DNA from: CAUPWF01 sp964367685
GTDB lineage: Bacteria > Bacillota > Clostridia > Lachnospirales > Lachnospiraceae
Direction of reading: 5' to 3'
DNA length: 42,689 nt
Assembly: GCA_964367685.1 (NCBI GenBank)
Contig: CAYIYM010000019.1
Span: forward strand, 1-42,689
Shown here: positions 7,923 through 17,015 of the stretch, in pieces
Position numbering within the stretch: the stretch's first letter is position 1
Layout of the letters: every line of letters starts with the position of its first letter
Program-made: the position numbers and the translations under genes
The notes under the pieces: generated by a model
Told to the model about the DNA's origin: nothing
Database searches by the model: none
What the model saw: the letters and a program-made list of their open reading frames with translations, nothing else

Positions 7923-10043
7923 TTATAAGTGATCAAATGCCTCGTTTAAGACTTCTGTTCCCTTAAGAACAAATCTTTCATTTTCAATAATCTTTATCTC
8001 TTCCCCTGAAGCTGTTACAACCGTAATTTCCTTCAATTCATCATATGGTATCGTAATATCAGTATGACAATATGTATACGCTTTACTTACATCTTCTTTT
8101 CTAAGAATTGACAAGGAATTATCTTTTGCAACGATTTCTTTTCCATTTGGATTGTAAACTTTCAAATCTTCATTCCAACTATAGCATGTATCTCCCACTG
8201 CAAAATGGGGACCCATCTTTTCTGCAATTAGAATTGGAAGCTTGTCTGCGATTCCATATTTTTTTGCTGTCACATAAGCTGTTGTATTTGTACCAATCGC
8301 AAATTCTCCCATTGGTAGCGTTTCTCTATTTGATAACACGCTTTCTTTGACAAATTTTTTGTTCAATTCTTCATCTTGGAAATTCTTACACGTATATTTT
8401 GTAATATAACCGTCTTCAAATGCAAGTTCAATGTCTTTGAACTGAAGTTCGTTCAAGAATACTTCTGTAACATGGAGTAGCCCATATGTTCCTTCTAAAC
8501 TTGGGCTTGTAAATACCTCTCCTGCCGGAATATTTACATCTGCTACACAGTTCTCAAATCCCGTTTGTGTGTTAGGATCCCCTAGCTTTTGTAATTGAAT
8601 TGTTAAATCTGTTTTATTTTTCCCTTTACCAAGGATCTTAACGTATTCCCCTTGATCTAATGCGTCTATAATGCACTGTTGAACTCTTTCAAAGACTTCC
8701 ACATCTAATGTGTTAATTTTAATTACCTCATGGAAAATCTCTTCAAATTGCTCTCCAATTTCTGGAGTTGGGAAGGATATAATCGTAAAACTTCGTTCTT
8801 CCCCTATAATATATTGATTAACAATTTGACTCGATTTGCTCTTGTATTGAACTGCAATTTTCTCTTGCTGTTCTGATAGTTTTGGTGCGTACTCATTCTT
8901 CTTAGGCGCAAATGGCGCTTCCCCAAAGACTTCCACAACCGCTGGTCCTGCAACACCTGCTGCAAGCTCTTTCATGCTTTCATAAGTATGCTTCATCACA
9001 TCTAACTTTCGTTCAATGATTTTCTTATCAAGAACAATTGCTTGATCATCTTTATGATCATATTCATATTGCTTATTTATCTGCGCACCGCTGTATCCGT
9101 TTTTCTGATTCTGGTTTTTCGTTATAAAGCTTGCTGAAGCTCGATGAACGGTAGCCTGGAGTCCCAGCTCTTGGAATAATAGAATTGCTTTTCTAATCAT
9201 ACGCTCAAATCCAAGCGAATAATATATATTCACTACAGATTTCTTAGACAGGTCTTTGCCCGCTAATTCAAAGCCACGTCGATAGCCTTCCACGTAAACA
9301 GAAGCCATACGATCCACTGTTTCTTCTGGTAGGTTGTGAATAAATTCAGAAGTTCTTATTTCATTCTCTGTAATCGCTTCACCGAATTCATATAAATAAT
9401 CTGGAGTCGCCAAATCACAATTCATAATAATATCTCTGGCAAATGAAGTATCAGGATTCACCATCTCTTCAATACGATCCGCAAGAAATACATCACAATA
9501 ATCATATGCATACCAATACATCAAGTCTCTCACTTCAATTAAATCGACTTCTTCTACACCTTCAAAACAGTTATATATTTGAATAAACAGTTCATTATAA
9601 ATAGTTAAATACTGATAATTACATTCAAATGCACTTGCTATTGCACTGCGCAACTCTGCCTGTAATACAGAAAGAATCTGCCCCAACTCCTTACCAAATA
9701 ACTGGACAGATATTGTTGGATTTATTGTACTTTTCTCATACTGTTCCTTCTCTAATTCACAGTAGAGTTTTTTATTAATCTCTTGTTTTTGAGAAACACT
9801 ATATGTTTCCCATTCCCCACTTGTTCTTGCCACATATACTTGGTCTACTTCTAGCAAAAAAGCACCTACTTCTCTAAAATAAGTGCGATACGTTTCTCCT
9901 ACAGTTTCTTCCTTTAATATTTCAGCAATCCTTTGAACAGAAAGTTCATACCGTTCATTCATGATCTCAATTTCTTCTTCCACTTCCGTCTCAATAAAAC
10001 CATCAATCCCTACTTCTAATTCTTGCTCTGTTTTCATTTCCAT
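7923..10043 (-). CDS. Aminopeptidase of the M29 (AmpS/PepS) type with a long N-terminal extension
   Basis: M29 aminopeptidases are two-metal cytosolic enzymes that remove N-terminal residues from peptides. The C-terminal half (about 340-706) shows the family layout: Glu509 in GEVFTSP, Glu580 in MGEFAIGTN, His613 in GPHFAVGDT, and a His-x-Asp pair at 660/662, matching the known metal ligands in order. Residues 1-330 are an acidic, mostly helical-looking region that standard 370-410-residue M29 enzymes lack; I cannot assign it. The ATG overlaps the preceding stop by one base. It closes the transcript that begins with pyrC, or shares it with the two small membrane genes. Activity is inferred. 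Confidence 0.72.
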   Translation of the reverse strand: MEMKTEQELEVGIDGFIETEVEEEIEIMNERYELSVQRIAEILKEETVGETYRTYFREVGAFLLEVDQVYVARTSGEWETYSVSQKQEINKKLYCELEKEQYEKSTINPTISVQLFGKELGQILSVLQAELRSAIASAFECNYQYLTIYNELFIQIYNCFEGVEEVDLIEVRDLMYWYAYDYCDVFLADRIEEMVNPDTSFARDIIMNCDLATPDYLYEFGEAITENEIRTSEFIHNLPEETVDRMASVYVEGYRRGFELAGKDLSKKSVVNIYYSLGFERMIRKAILLFQELGLQATVHRASASFITKNQNQKNGYSGAQINKQYEYDHKDDQAIVLDKKIIERKLDVMKHTYESMKELAAGVAGPAVVEVFGEAPFAPKKNEYAPKLSEQQEKIAVQYKSKSSQIVNQYIIGEERSFTIISFPTPEIGEQFEEIFHEVIKINTLDVEVFERVQQCIIDALDQGEYVKILGKGKNKTDLTIQLQKLGDPNTQTGFENCVADVNIPAGEVFTSPSLEGTYGLLHVTEVFLNELQFKDIELAFEDGYITKYTCKNFQDEELNKKFVKESVLSNRETLPMGEFAIGTNTTAYVTAKKYGIADKLPILIAEKMGPHFAVGDTCYSWNEDLKVYNPNGKEIVAKDNSLSILRKEDVSKAYTYCHTDITIPYDELKEITVVTASGEEIKIIENERFVLKGTEVLNEAFDHL

Positions 10044-10399
10044 TATAATAACCCCCTTATAAATAATACTGTATATAATAAAATGATAAATGTATTTGTA
10101 ATCAACCCAATTTTACAAGTCAAATAATTTTTTTCTCTTTCTCTAAATCCTCGAAATGCACTTACAATTCCTACACATGAAAACATTAATGCAATCATCC
10201 CTAAACTCCCTACAACCGTAGGCGCTGCTCCATATGTAAAATATGCAACTAGCAGTAAAATGCACTGTGCAACAAATGCGCCTATAGCAAATAGACAAGA
10301 TGAAATTCCTCGTTTCGCATGTCGAAGTTTCACTTGCCCATATTTTCTACTGCTTATATTATTCTTGTTTCCATCTTTTTTATTTCTTTTTAGCAACAT
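10043..10399 (-). CDS. Small membrane protein, probably DUF6142-like
   Basis: A 118-residue protein with a basic N-terminus (about 1-30, rich in Lys/Arg) followed by three hydrophobic stretches near residues 35-57, 60-82 and 95-117. It resembles small membrane proteins (DUF6142) seen in Lachnospiraceae, a family without known function; that match is from memory. The ATG follows GGAGAAAA. It overlaps the VanZ-like gene by 20 bases upstream and the aminopeptidase start by one base downstream, so the three are likely translated from one message. Confidence 0.6.
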   Translation of the reverse strand: MLLKRNKKDGNKNNISSRKYGQVKLRHAKRGISSCLFAIGAFVAQCILLLVAYFTYGAAPTVVGSLGMIALMFSCVGIVSAFRGFREREKNYLTCKIGLITNTFIILLYTVLFIRGLL

Positions 10400-10844
10400 T
10401 TTTTCTCCTGATTAAACAACATATTGAAAATCCAAAATAACCAATGCATGCACCTATTGTGTTAAGCAACAAGTCATCAACATCAAAACTCCCTATTTTT
10501 GTAACTAATTGGAATATCTCTACTCCAAGACTTAAAAGGAATCCACAAGCAAATGTAGACAAAAAACTTCTATATTTACTCGCCATTGGCATGAAAAATC
10601 CAAAGGGAATAAAGATAATAACATTCCCCACGAGATTTGTCATTGCATGTATTCCAAGTGTATCACGATGCTCCCAGAATCGTTTAATTTCCTTAAACAA
10701 TTCTAGGTTATATCGATAAGTATCATTTACACCAGTACGGCCATACCAGTCAGTAATCAGTAGGAAATATAGCAAAAATCCTACATATGCCAAAAAGAAA
10801 ATTTTACCTAACAAGCGTATGTTTTTTCTTTTTCTTGTTTCCAA
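10380..10844 (-). CDS. VanZ-like family membrane protein
   Basis: VanZ-like proteins are small multi-pass membrane proteins, one of which gives low-level teicoplanin resistance; the chromosomal relatives have no established role. Here 154 residues show four hydrophobic segments and the family motifs NLVGNVIIFIPFGF and GVEIFQL followed by an FDVDDLLLNTIGA stretch. The start is a TTG codon preceded by GAGG at about 7 bases. It lies 16 bases downstream of a 50-residue membrane peptide and overlaps the next gene by 20 bases. Confidence 0.85.
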   Translation of the reverse strand: METRKRKNIRLLGKIFFLAYVGFLLYFLLITDWYGRTGVNDTYRYNLELFKEIKRFWEHRDTLGIHAMTNLVGNVIIFIPFGFFMPMASKYRSFLSTFACGFLLSLGVEIFQLVTKIGSFDVDDLLLNTIGACIGYFGFSICCLIRRKNVAKKK

Positions 10845-10860
10845 ATGAACGCCTCACAAA

Positions 10861-11013
10861 CTAGAATGTTAAATTCTTCTTTTCTTTTAACAATTTAATA
10901 CCACTTACAATTGCTAATATTCCTGTTACAATTCCAACTACAATCAAAACAATACCCACAGCAACATTTCCTGTGCCAGTAATGCTCATTACCTTGTATG
11001 CTTTTTCATTCAT
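10861..11013 (-). CDS. 50-residue single-pass membrane peptide
   Basis: This short reading frame starts MNEKAYKVMSITGTG, has one hydrophobic segment at about residues 16-39 rich in Val, Ile and Gly, and ends with a basic tail KLLKEKKNLTF. An AGGAGG lies 6 bases upstream of the ATG, which makes it very likely to be translated. It sits 41 bases after pyrE and 16 bases before the VanZ-like gene, inside the same gene run. I know of similar short membrane proteins in Lachnospiraceae but no function. A role as a membrane microprotein partner of the VanZ-like protein is speculation. Confidence 0.75.
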   Translation of the reverse strand: MNEKAYKVMSITGTGNVAVGIVLIVVGIVTGILAIVSGIKLLKEKKNLTF

Positions 11014-11054
11014 AAAAAACCTCCTGATTTATCTTCAGTTATTATTTCATTTAA

Positions 11055-11729
11055 TTATTCCGCACCATATTGTACATAGTATGCATCAATTGCAGCCTTG
11101 ATTGCATCATCTATAATTACTTTTCCCTTATACTCTTTGTTATATAAATGCTCTACAACTTCATCCATAGTTACAATTGCTGTTGTCTCTAATCCATATT
11201 TTTCATTAATTTCTGCCAAGGCACTTTTCGTTCCTTTTCCACGTTCCATTCGATCAACAGAAACGACAAGCCCCAGAGTTTCTACATTTCCCTGTGCTTG
11301 AATAATTGGCAATGTTTCTTCAATTGAAGTTCCAGCTGTTGTAACATCTTCAATAATAATAACTTTATCTCCCTCATTAATAGGACTTCCAAGTAAGATT
11401 CCAGTATCTCCGTGATCTTTTACTTCTTTTCTATTTGAGCAATAGCGAATGTCTGCATTAAATAACTTATCAATCGCCATTGTAGTTGCTACAGTTAGGG
11501 GAATTCCTTTGTATGCTGGTCCAAACAAGACATCAAATTCAAATCCAAACTTACTTTCAATCGCCTTAGCGTAATATTCACCAAGTTTCGATAGTTGCGC
11601 TCCTGTTCTATAAAATCCCGTGTTTACAAAAAATGGTGTGTTTCTTCCACTCTTTGTTACGAAATCTCCAAATTTAAGTACTTCACAATCAATCATAAAT
11701 TCTATAAATTCTTTTTTATACTGTTCCAT
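11055..11729 (-). CDS. pyrE: Orotate phosphoribosyltransferase
   Basis: PyrE makes OMP from orotate and PRPP. The PRPP-binding signature VIIIEDVTTAGTS is at residues 123-135, and the FGPAYKGIPL loop at about 69-78 is characteristic of the enzyme. The 224 residues match the larger clostridial/proteobacterial PyrE form. The ATG has GAGGAG at good spacing. It follows pyrD by 32 bases as the fifth gene of the pyrimidine operon. Confidence 0.95.
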   Translation of the reverse strand: MEQYKKEFIEFMIDCEVLKFGDFVTKSGRNTPFFVNTGFYRTGAQLSKLGEYYAKAIESKFGFEFDVLFGPAYKGIPLTVATTMAIDKLFNADIRYCSNRKEVKDHGDTGILLGSPINEGDKVIIIEDVTTAGTSIEETLPIIQAQGNVETLGLVVSVDRMERGKGTKSALAEINEKYGLETTAIVTMDEVVEHLYNKEYKGKVIIDDAIKAAIDAYYVQYGAE

Positions 11730-11761
11730 TTCATTCTCCTCTTAGATGTAAAATTATTCTC

Positions 11762-12664
11762 TTATTTAACTAAGCCAATTAGTTGATTAATATCTGTTAC
11801 ATTTTTTTGCTTCATGTAAGTTTCAATTCCATTCACAACTTCTACTGTTGCCATAGGATTAACAAAATTCGCAGTCCCTATCGAGACAGCTGTAGCGCCT
11901 GCCAAGATAAATTCTAACGCATCCTCTGCTGTAGCTATTCCACCCATTCCAATAATTGGTAATTTTACAGCATTCGCAACCTGATACACCATGCGAAGGG
12001 CCACAGGCTTTATTGCTGGTCCAGAAACTCCTGCTGTTTTATTCGCAATTGCAAAACACTGGCGATTCACATCAATTTTCATTCCAGTCAATGTATTGAT
12101 TAACGAAATCACATCTGCACCACCTGCTTCTGCCGCTCTTGCCATTTCAGTGATATCTGTTACATTCGGACTTAATTTCATGATAATAGGTTGTTTTGCA
12201 TATCTTTTCACTTCTTTTGTGATTTCCTCTAATGCCTTGGGATTTTGGCCAAATGCAATTCCACCCTCTTTTACATTCGGGCAGGAAACATTAATCTCCA
12301 ACATATCTATTGGTTCATTCGCCAAACGTTCCACAACAGCACAGTAATCTTCCGCCGTTTTCCCACACACATTAACAATAATTTTTGTATCATATTTTCT
12401 AAGAAATGGGATATCTCTTTTGCAAAACACATCAATCCCTGGATTTTGCAATCCAATTGCATTCATCATTCCACCTTGGATTTCTGCAATTCGAGGAGTA
12501 GCATTCCCAGGCCAAGGAACATTTGCAACACCTTTCGTCACTACTGCACCTAACTGATTTAAATCAACAAATTCACTATATTCTTCTCCTGACCCAAATG
12601 TTCCAGAAGCTGTCATAACTGGATTATTTAAAATAACTCCTGCTAAATTTACTTTTGTATTCAT
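11762..12664 (-). CDS. pyrD: Dihydroorotate dehydrogenase, NAD-linked catalytic subunit (PyrDB)
   Basis: This FMN enzyme oxidises dihydroorotate to orotate and passes electrons to PyrK and then NAD. The catalytic Cys is in INVSCPNV (Cys128), as in class 1B enzymes, and the FMN/orotate-contacting NTLTGM and GMGGIATAEDALEF stretches are present. At 300 residues it is full length. Its start overlaps the pyrK stop by one base (TAATG), fitting a heterotetramer made at matched levels. Confidence 0.95.
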   Translation of the reverse strand: MNTKVNLAGVILNNPVMTASGTFGSGEEYSEFVDLNQLGAVVTKGVANVPWPGNATPRIAEIQGGMMNAIGLQNPGIDVFCKRDIPFLRKYDTKIIVNVCGKTAEDYCAVVERLANEPIDMLEINVSCPNVKEGGIAFGQNPKALEEITKEVKRYAKQPIIMKLSPNVTDITEMARAAEAGGADVISLINTLTGMKIDVNRQCFAIANKTAGVSGPAIKPVALRMVYQVANAVKLPIIGMGGIATAEDALEFILAGATAVSIGTANFVNPMATVEVVNGIETYMKQKNVTDINQLIGLVK

Positions 12665-13440
12665 TATAGTTCTACCTCCGTAGCCAAAAATACTGGTCCG
12701 TCTTTGCAGATTCTCTTATTATTCACATTGCTATGATGATCCACTTCCTTTGTCTTACATACACAAGCTAGGCATGCCCCAATTCCGCAAGCCATTTTTT
12801 CTTCCATAGATACATAGCATTCTATGTTTTTTTCTTCGGCATACTGCTTAATTGCTCGTAACATCGGAGTCGGACCACAAGCATAAATCACATCTGCTTC
12901 CAACCCATTTTCTCGAATTGCATCTAGAACATTTCCCTTAGTTCCAGCCGAACCATCTTCTGTCGCCACAAAAACTTTACCATATTCCCCTAGCTCGTCT
13001 GTTAAAAATAATTCATCTCTATATCCAACAACTATTTGCTTTTCACAATCTAATTGCTTTGCTAATTCTAACATTGGTGGGACACCAATACCTCCACCAA
13101 TTAAAAATGCTTTTTTCTTGCTATCTATCGCAAATCCATTCCCCAGAGGACCTAGTACATCTAAGACATCTCCTGCAATCATCTTAGCAAATAACGCAGT
13201 TCCTGTTTTCTCTCCTGTCACTCGATATACAATGCGTAACTTCCCCTGTTCTTTATCTACCTCACAAATGCTAATTGGTCTAGGTAGAATTTTTCCAGTA
13301 TCATTTGTGTATACCGAAATAAATTGACCTGGAACAGCTACATTTGCCATGTTTGCTGACTCTATCCACATGCTGTAAATATCTGTTGCAATTTTTTCTT
13401 GGGAATTGACTCTGACCATTTCTTTATATTTATTTACCAT
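12664..13440 (-). CDS. pyrK: Dihydroorotate dehydrogenase electron-transfer subunit (PyrK)
   Basis: PyrK is the FAD and [2Fe-2S] subunit that lets PyrD reduce NAD. The FAD-binding RPISIC motif and the NAD-binding GGGIGVPPM are visible. The iron-sulfur ligands are Cys218, Cys223 and Cys226 in ACGIGACLACVC and Cys245 in RICKDGP. The 258 residues are normal. The ATG follows GGAGAAAAGT. It lies between pyrF (27 bases upstream) and pyrD (1-base overlap). Confidence 0.95.
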   Translation of the reverse strand: MVNKYKEMVRVNSQEKIATDIYSMWIESANMANVAVPGQFISVYTNDTGKILPRPISICEVDKEQGKLRIVYRVTGEKTGTALFAKMIAGDVLDVLGPLGNGFAIDSKKKAFLIGGGIGVPPMLELAKQLDCEKQIVVGYRDELFLTDELGEYGKVFVATEDGSAGTKGNVLDAIRENGLEADVIYACGPTPMLRAIKQYAEEKNIECYVSMEEKMACGIGACLACVCKTKEVDHHSNVNNKRICKDGPVFLATEVEL

Positions 13441-13467
13441 ACTTTTCTCCTACATCACCCTATACAA

Positions 13468-14394
13468 TTATCTAGCGTCTAACGCTCCTTGGATATCCGC
13501 AATCATATCTTTTACAGCTGCTCTTGCTGCTTCTCCAAAGTTCTCTTCTCCATACTCTGCATAAGTATCTTGCTTGTATGCTGCAATAATTCCTCTTGAA
13601 GAATTGATAATTGCACCTAATCCATCTTCATTAAAGAAATGAACTAAGTCTTTGCCTGTTCCACCTTGAGCCCCATACCCTGGCACTAAGATAAATGACT
13701 TAGGCATAATTTGGCGTAATGCTTTACCCATCTCTGGATAAGTTGCACCAACTACAGCTCCAATATTGCTATATTCATCACCCATGCATTCCTCGCCCCA
13801 TGCAGCTACTTTCTCGCCAACAAGCTCGTAAAGTGGTTTTCCATCAACTAATTGATCTTGAAATTCTCCACTAGAAGGATTTGAAGTCTTAACTAATATA
13901 AATAGTCCTTTATCTTCTTCTTTGCACACATCTACAAAAGGTATAATTCCATCTGATCCTAAGTATGGATTTACAGTTATAAAATCTTCATCAAAAGGCA
14001 TATAAGTATTACTGCCTACTTGAACTTTTCCAATGTGCCCAACTGCATATGCAGCAGAAGTAGATCCAATATCTCCACGCTTAATATCTCCAATTACCAC
14101 TAAGTCTTTTGACTTACAGTAATCACATGTCTTCTTAAATGCAATCATTCCCGGAATACCAAATTGTTCATACATTGCAATCTGCGGCTTAACTGCTGGA
14201 ATCAAATCATATGTTTTATCAACAATTTCCTTATTGAATTGCCAAATTGCCTCAGCTGCACCTTCTAGTGTTTCTCCATATTCAGCAAATGCTTTTTCCT
14301 GAATGTGTTTTGGAATATAGTTCATCATTGGATCGAGTCCAACTACAATAGGTGCCCCTGTCTCACGAATTTTCTTTACTAATTTGTTAATCAT
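13468..14394 (-). CDS. pyrF: Orotidine 5'-phosphate decarboxylase, long (type 2) form
   Basis: PyrF decarboxylates OMP to UMP. The catalytic Asp-Lys-Asp set is in IGDIKRGDIG (Asp103, Lys105, Asp108), and the phosphate-binding VPGYGAQGG lies near the C-terminus. At 308 residues it is the long clostridial/actinobacterial type rather than the roughly 235-residue Bacillus type. The ATG has a strong TAGGAGG. It is the second gene of the operon, 36 bases after pyrC. Confidence 0.95.
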   Translation of the reverse strand: MINKLVKKIRETGAPIVVGLDPMMNYIPKHIQEKAFAEYGETLEGAAEAIWQFNKEIVDKTYDLIPAVKPQIAMYEQFGIPGMIAFKKTCDYCKSKDLVVIGDIKRGDIGSTSAAYAVGHIGKVQVGSNTYMPFDEDFITVNPYLGSDGIIPFVDVCKEEDKGLFILVKTSNPSSGEFQDQLVDGKPLYELVGEKVAAWGEECMGDEYSNIGAVVGATYPEMGKALRQIMPKSFILVPGYGAQGGTGKDLVHFFNEDGLGAIINSSRGIIAAYKQDTYAEYGEENFGEAARAAVKDMIADIQGALDAR

Positions 14395-14430
14395 TTTTAT
14401 TCCTCCTAGATGATGTATTCTTATTCTATC

Positions 14431-15708
14431 TTAATTTTTGTATACTATCTTCCCACCTACTAATGTAGTAATGACATCTCCTTTTACTGGATATCCATGG
14501 AATGGTGTATTCTTACCTTTTGATGCAAATGTAAATTTATCAATACAATAGCTAACATTTGGATCGAATATCACAAGATCTGCTAGCATGCCTTCTCCTA
14601 TTATGCCACGATCTGTCAGCCCAAGGATTTTAGCTGGATTTGTACTTAGTTTTTCAACCATTTGAATCATAGTCAAATAGCCTTCTTCAACTAAAGCCGT
14701 GTATGTCAGTGTTGCCAATGTTTCTAACCCTACAATTCCAAAAGCGGCTTTGTCCATTGTGCATTCTTTCTCTTTATCTGAATGAGGTGCATGGTCTGTT
14801 GAAATCGCATCCATAATATTGTTTTTCAATCCCATCTTTAGAGCTTCCACATCTTCCTTACTACGAAGTGGGGGATTCATTTTGTAACGACCATGATTTT
14901 CTTCAATATCTTCTGCTGTCAAAATAAAATGATGTGGGCAAACCTCACCAGTCACTGCTAACCCCGCCTTTTTTGCTTCATTTATCATAGTCACACTATC
15001 TGCTGTCGAGCAGTGGCATAAATGCAATTGTGCACCTGTTTCCTTCGCAAGTAAAATGTCTCTTGCTACAATTACGTCTTCTACACTGTTTGTTATTCCT
15101 TTTAAACCTAAACTTGTTGCATGGTCACCTGCGTTCATAACTCCCGCTTCCACCATAGTCTCATCCTCGCAATGCGCGAAGATTGCAATATTCTCTTCTT
15201 TCGCTATTTTCATAGAGGCTCTATAAAGAGATGCATTCATTACAGATCTTCCATCGTCACTAATTGCATGACATCCAGCTTCTGCCATGCCTTTTATATC
15301 TGCCAATTCTTTTCCCGCTTGCTTTGCTGTAATTGCACCAAGTTGAATTACCCGTGTTTTACTTTCTTTCAGCGCACGGCTCATAACCGACTCCACCAAT
15401 TCCTTTGTATCAATTGCAGGTATTGTATTTGGCATAGCACAAACAGTTGTAACGCCCCCGCGAACAGCCGCATTCCCGCCTGTTTCTAATGTTTCTTTAT
15501 ATTCAAGCCCTGGATCTCTAAAGTGTACATGTAAATCAATAAATCCTGGCAAGACATACTTTCCTTTAGCATCAATTATCTGATCTACATTTTCCTGTAT
15601 ATTCTCATCTACCTTTGTTATATATTCATCTTGAATTAGTACATCACAGATTCTATCAATTTGATTTACAGAATCCACTACATGACCATTTTTAATTAAA
15701 ATTTTCAC
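14431..15708 (-). CDS. pyrC: Dihydroorotase, class I
   Basis: PyrC cyclises carbamoyl aspartate to dihydroorotate at a zinc site. The first metal ligands are His60 and His62 in DLHVHFRDPG, the substrate-binding ETLETGG follows, and the catalytic Asp is in STDHAPHS. At 425 residues it is a class I enzyme. The start is GTG with AAGGAGGT six bases upstream. It heads pyrC-pyrF-pyrK-pyrD-pyrE; carAB and pyrB are not in the window. Confidence 0.95.
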   Translation of the reverse strand: MKILIKNGHVVDSVNQIDRICDVLIQDEYITKVDENIQENVDQIIDAKGKYVLPGFIDLHVHFRDPGLEYKETLETGGNAAVRGGVTTVCAMPNTIPAIDTKELVESVMSRALKESKTRVIQLGAITAKQAGKELADIKGMAEAGCHAISDDGRSVMNASLYRASMKIAKEENIAIFAHCEDETMVEAGVMNAGDHATSLGLKGITNSVEDVIVARDILLAKETGAQLHLCHCSTADSVTMINEAKKAGLAVTGEVCPHHFILTAEDIEENHGRYKMNPPLRSKEDVEALKMGLKNNIMDAISTDHAPHSDKEKECTMDKAAFGIVGLETLATLTYTALVEEGYLTMIQMVEKLSTNPAKILGLTDRGIIGEGMLADLVIFDPNVSYCIDKFTFASKGKNTPFHGYPVKGDVITTLVGGKIVYKN

Positions 15709-15740
15709 CTCAATACCTCCTTGTTTGCATAGTTCTTTTT

Positions 15741-15749
15741 ATTTTACCA
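15741..15749 (-). promoter_or_regulatory. Candidate pyr operon promoter (extended -10)
   Basis: Minus strand TGGTAAAAT gives an extended -10 (TAAAAT at 15741-15746) directly after the upstream terminator. No good -35 is visible at 17 bases. Transcription would begin about 25 bases before the pyrC GTG, leaving no space for a PyrR attenuator. Confidence 0.55.
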
Positions 15750-15758
15750 TATTCATAC

Positions 15759-15783
15759 AAAAAAAGGAATGCTTAAGCACTCC
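15759..15783 (-). terminator. Intrinsic terminator of the ftsEX-M23-S41 operon
   Basis: Minus strand GGAGTGC pairs with GCATTCC (7 bp, one G-U) around TTAA, followed by seven T. It lies about 20 bases beyond the S41 protease stop codon and immediately before the pyr promoter. Confidence 0.88.
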
Positions 15784-15803
15784 CTTTCCATATTTTAGAT
15801 ATT

Positions 15804-16973
15804 CTATTTTTCAAGCTCTTCTATTGCTTTTTCTAACTGCTCATCAACTTCTTTGGTTTCAATCTCATCTTCAACTTCGACATCAGGAACAATACCTACA
15901 CCATTAATGCTACGTCCATTCGGCGTAAAATACTCTGAAATCGTAAGCTTCACTAAAGAACCATCCGACAGTTCTATAAGCTGTTGAACAATCCCTTTTC
16001 CAAAGGAAGTCTCACCTACAATTGTTCCGATTTCATAATCTTGAATTGCTCCAGCAAATATCTCAGATGCACTTGCACTAAATTCATTTACCATTACAAC
16101 AAGTGGTTTATCAAATGTATCATCGCCAGAAGCATTATATTCTTGCTTGTTTCCATTCTTATCTTCCGTGTAAACGAGTACTCCTTTTGGTAATAATAGA
16201 TCGAGCATCTCACATACAATTTCTAAGCTTCCACCTGGATTATTTCTCAAATCAATAATCAATGACTCCATACCTTGATTATTCAAATCATCCAATGCAA
16301 GCGCAAATTGTTCTAACGTCACACCATCAAATTCAGTAACAATAATATATCCTACATTACCTTCCTTCATCTCATATTCAACAGTCGGATTTTCTACCAG
16401 ACGTCTTGTAACAGTCACTTCTATAGATTCAAAATCAGTACCCCTAAGTACCCCAATATCTACTGTCGTTCCTTCTTCTCCTTTGATTTGCGTAACAACC
16501 GTCGACAGATCAACACCTGTTACCTCTTCTCCATTTACTGTTTCTAAGATATCTCCATCTTCCAGTCCTGCTTCTATAGCTGGTGAATTATCAAATACAT
16601 TCACAAGAGTAATTACTCCTGTTTCTGCATTCTGAGACATTAGGGCTCCAATCCCTGAATATTCGCCACTAGTAGATTCAAACAATTCCTTGGTTTCTTC
16701 CACATTGTAATAAGTTGAATATGGATCCCCTAGTCCTGCCACATATCCCTTAAGCATTCCATCAACCAACTCATCATCCGATACATCATTAAGAAATTTC
16801 ATGTCAATATATGTTCTAATTTCACTTAACTTATTTGTAACATCTTCATTAACTACTTGATAATTAGAAGTTAAGATTGTCATAATCGACACACCAACTA
16901 ACGTTCCTGCAATTAAAGTACCAAGGGCGCCTATCAGCGCCCCTTTTATAAATCCATTTTTATTATTCCCCAT
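15804..16973 (-). CDS. Carboxy-terminal processing protease, S41 family (CtpA-like)
   Basis: S41 proteases of this type cut extracytoplasmic proteins, including cell-wall hydrolases in several bacteria. Visible are a short basic start and one membrane segment (about 8-33), a PDZ domain (about 100-180) with the GLEDGDILETVNGE loop, and the catalytic domain with Ser303 in SASASEIFAGA and Lys326 in GETSFGKGIVQ, an intact Ser-Lys dyad. A Glu-rich tail ends the 389-residue protein. It follows the M23 gene by 42 bases and ends the division operon, so a role in trimming the FtsEX-controlled hydrolase or a related wall enzyme is a reasonable inference. Confidence 0.92.
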   Translation of the reverse strand: MGNNKNGFIKGALIGALGTLIAGTLVGVSIMTILTSNYQVVNEDVTNKLSEIRTYIDMKFLNDVSDDELVDGMLKGYVAGLGDPYSTYYNVEETKELFESTSGEYSGIGALMSQNAETGVITLVNVFDNSPAIEAGLEDGDILETVNGEEVTGVDLSTVVTQIKGEEGTTVDIGVLRGTDFESIEVTVTRRLVENPTVEYEMKEGNVGYIIVTEFDGVTLEQFALALDDLNNQGMESLIIDLRNNPGGSLEIVCEMLDLLLPKGVLVYTEDKNGNKQEYNASGDDTFDKPLVVMVNEFSASASEIFAGAIQDYEIGTIVGETSFGKGIVQQLIELSDGSLVKLTISEYFTPNGRSINGVGIVPDVEVEDEIETKEVDEQLEKAIEELEK

Positions 16974-17015
16974 GATTGCCTCATTTCATTTTATACCCGT
17001 GTATTTTCAATACTA

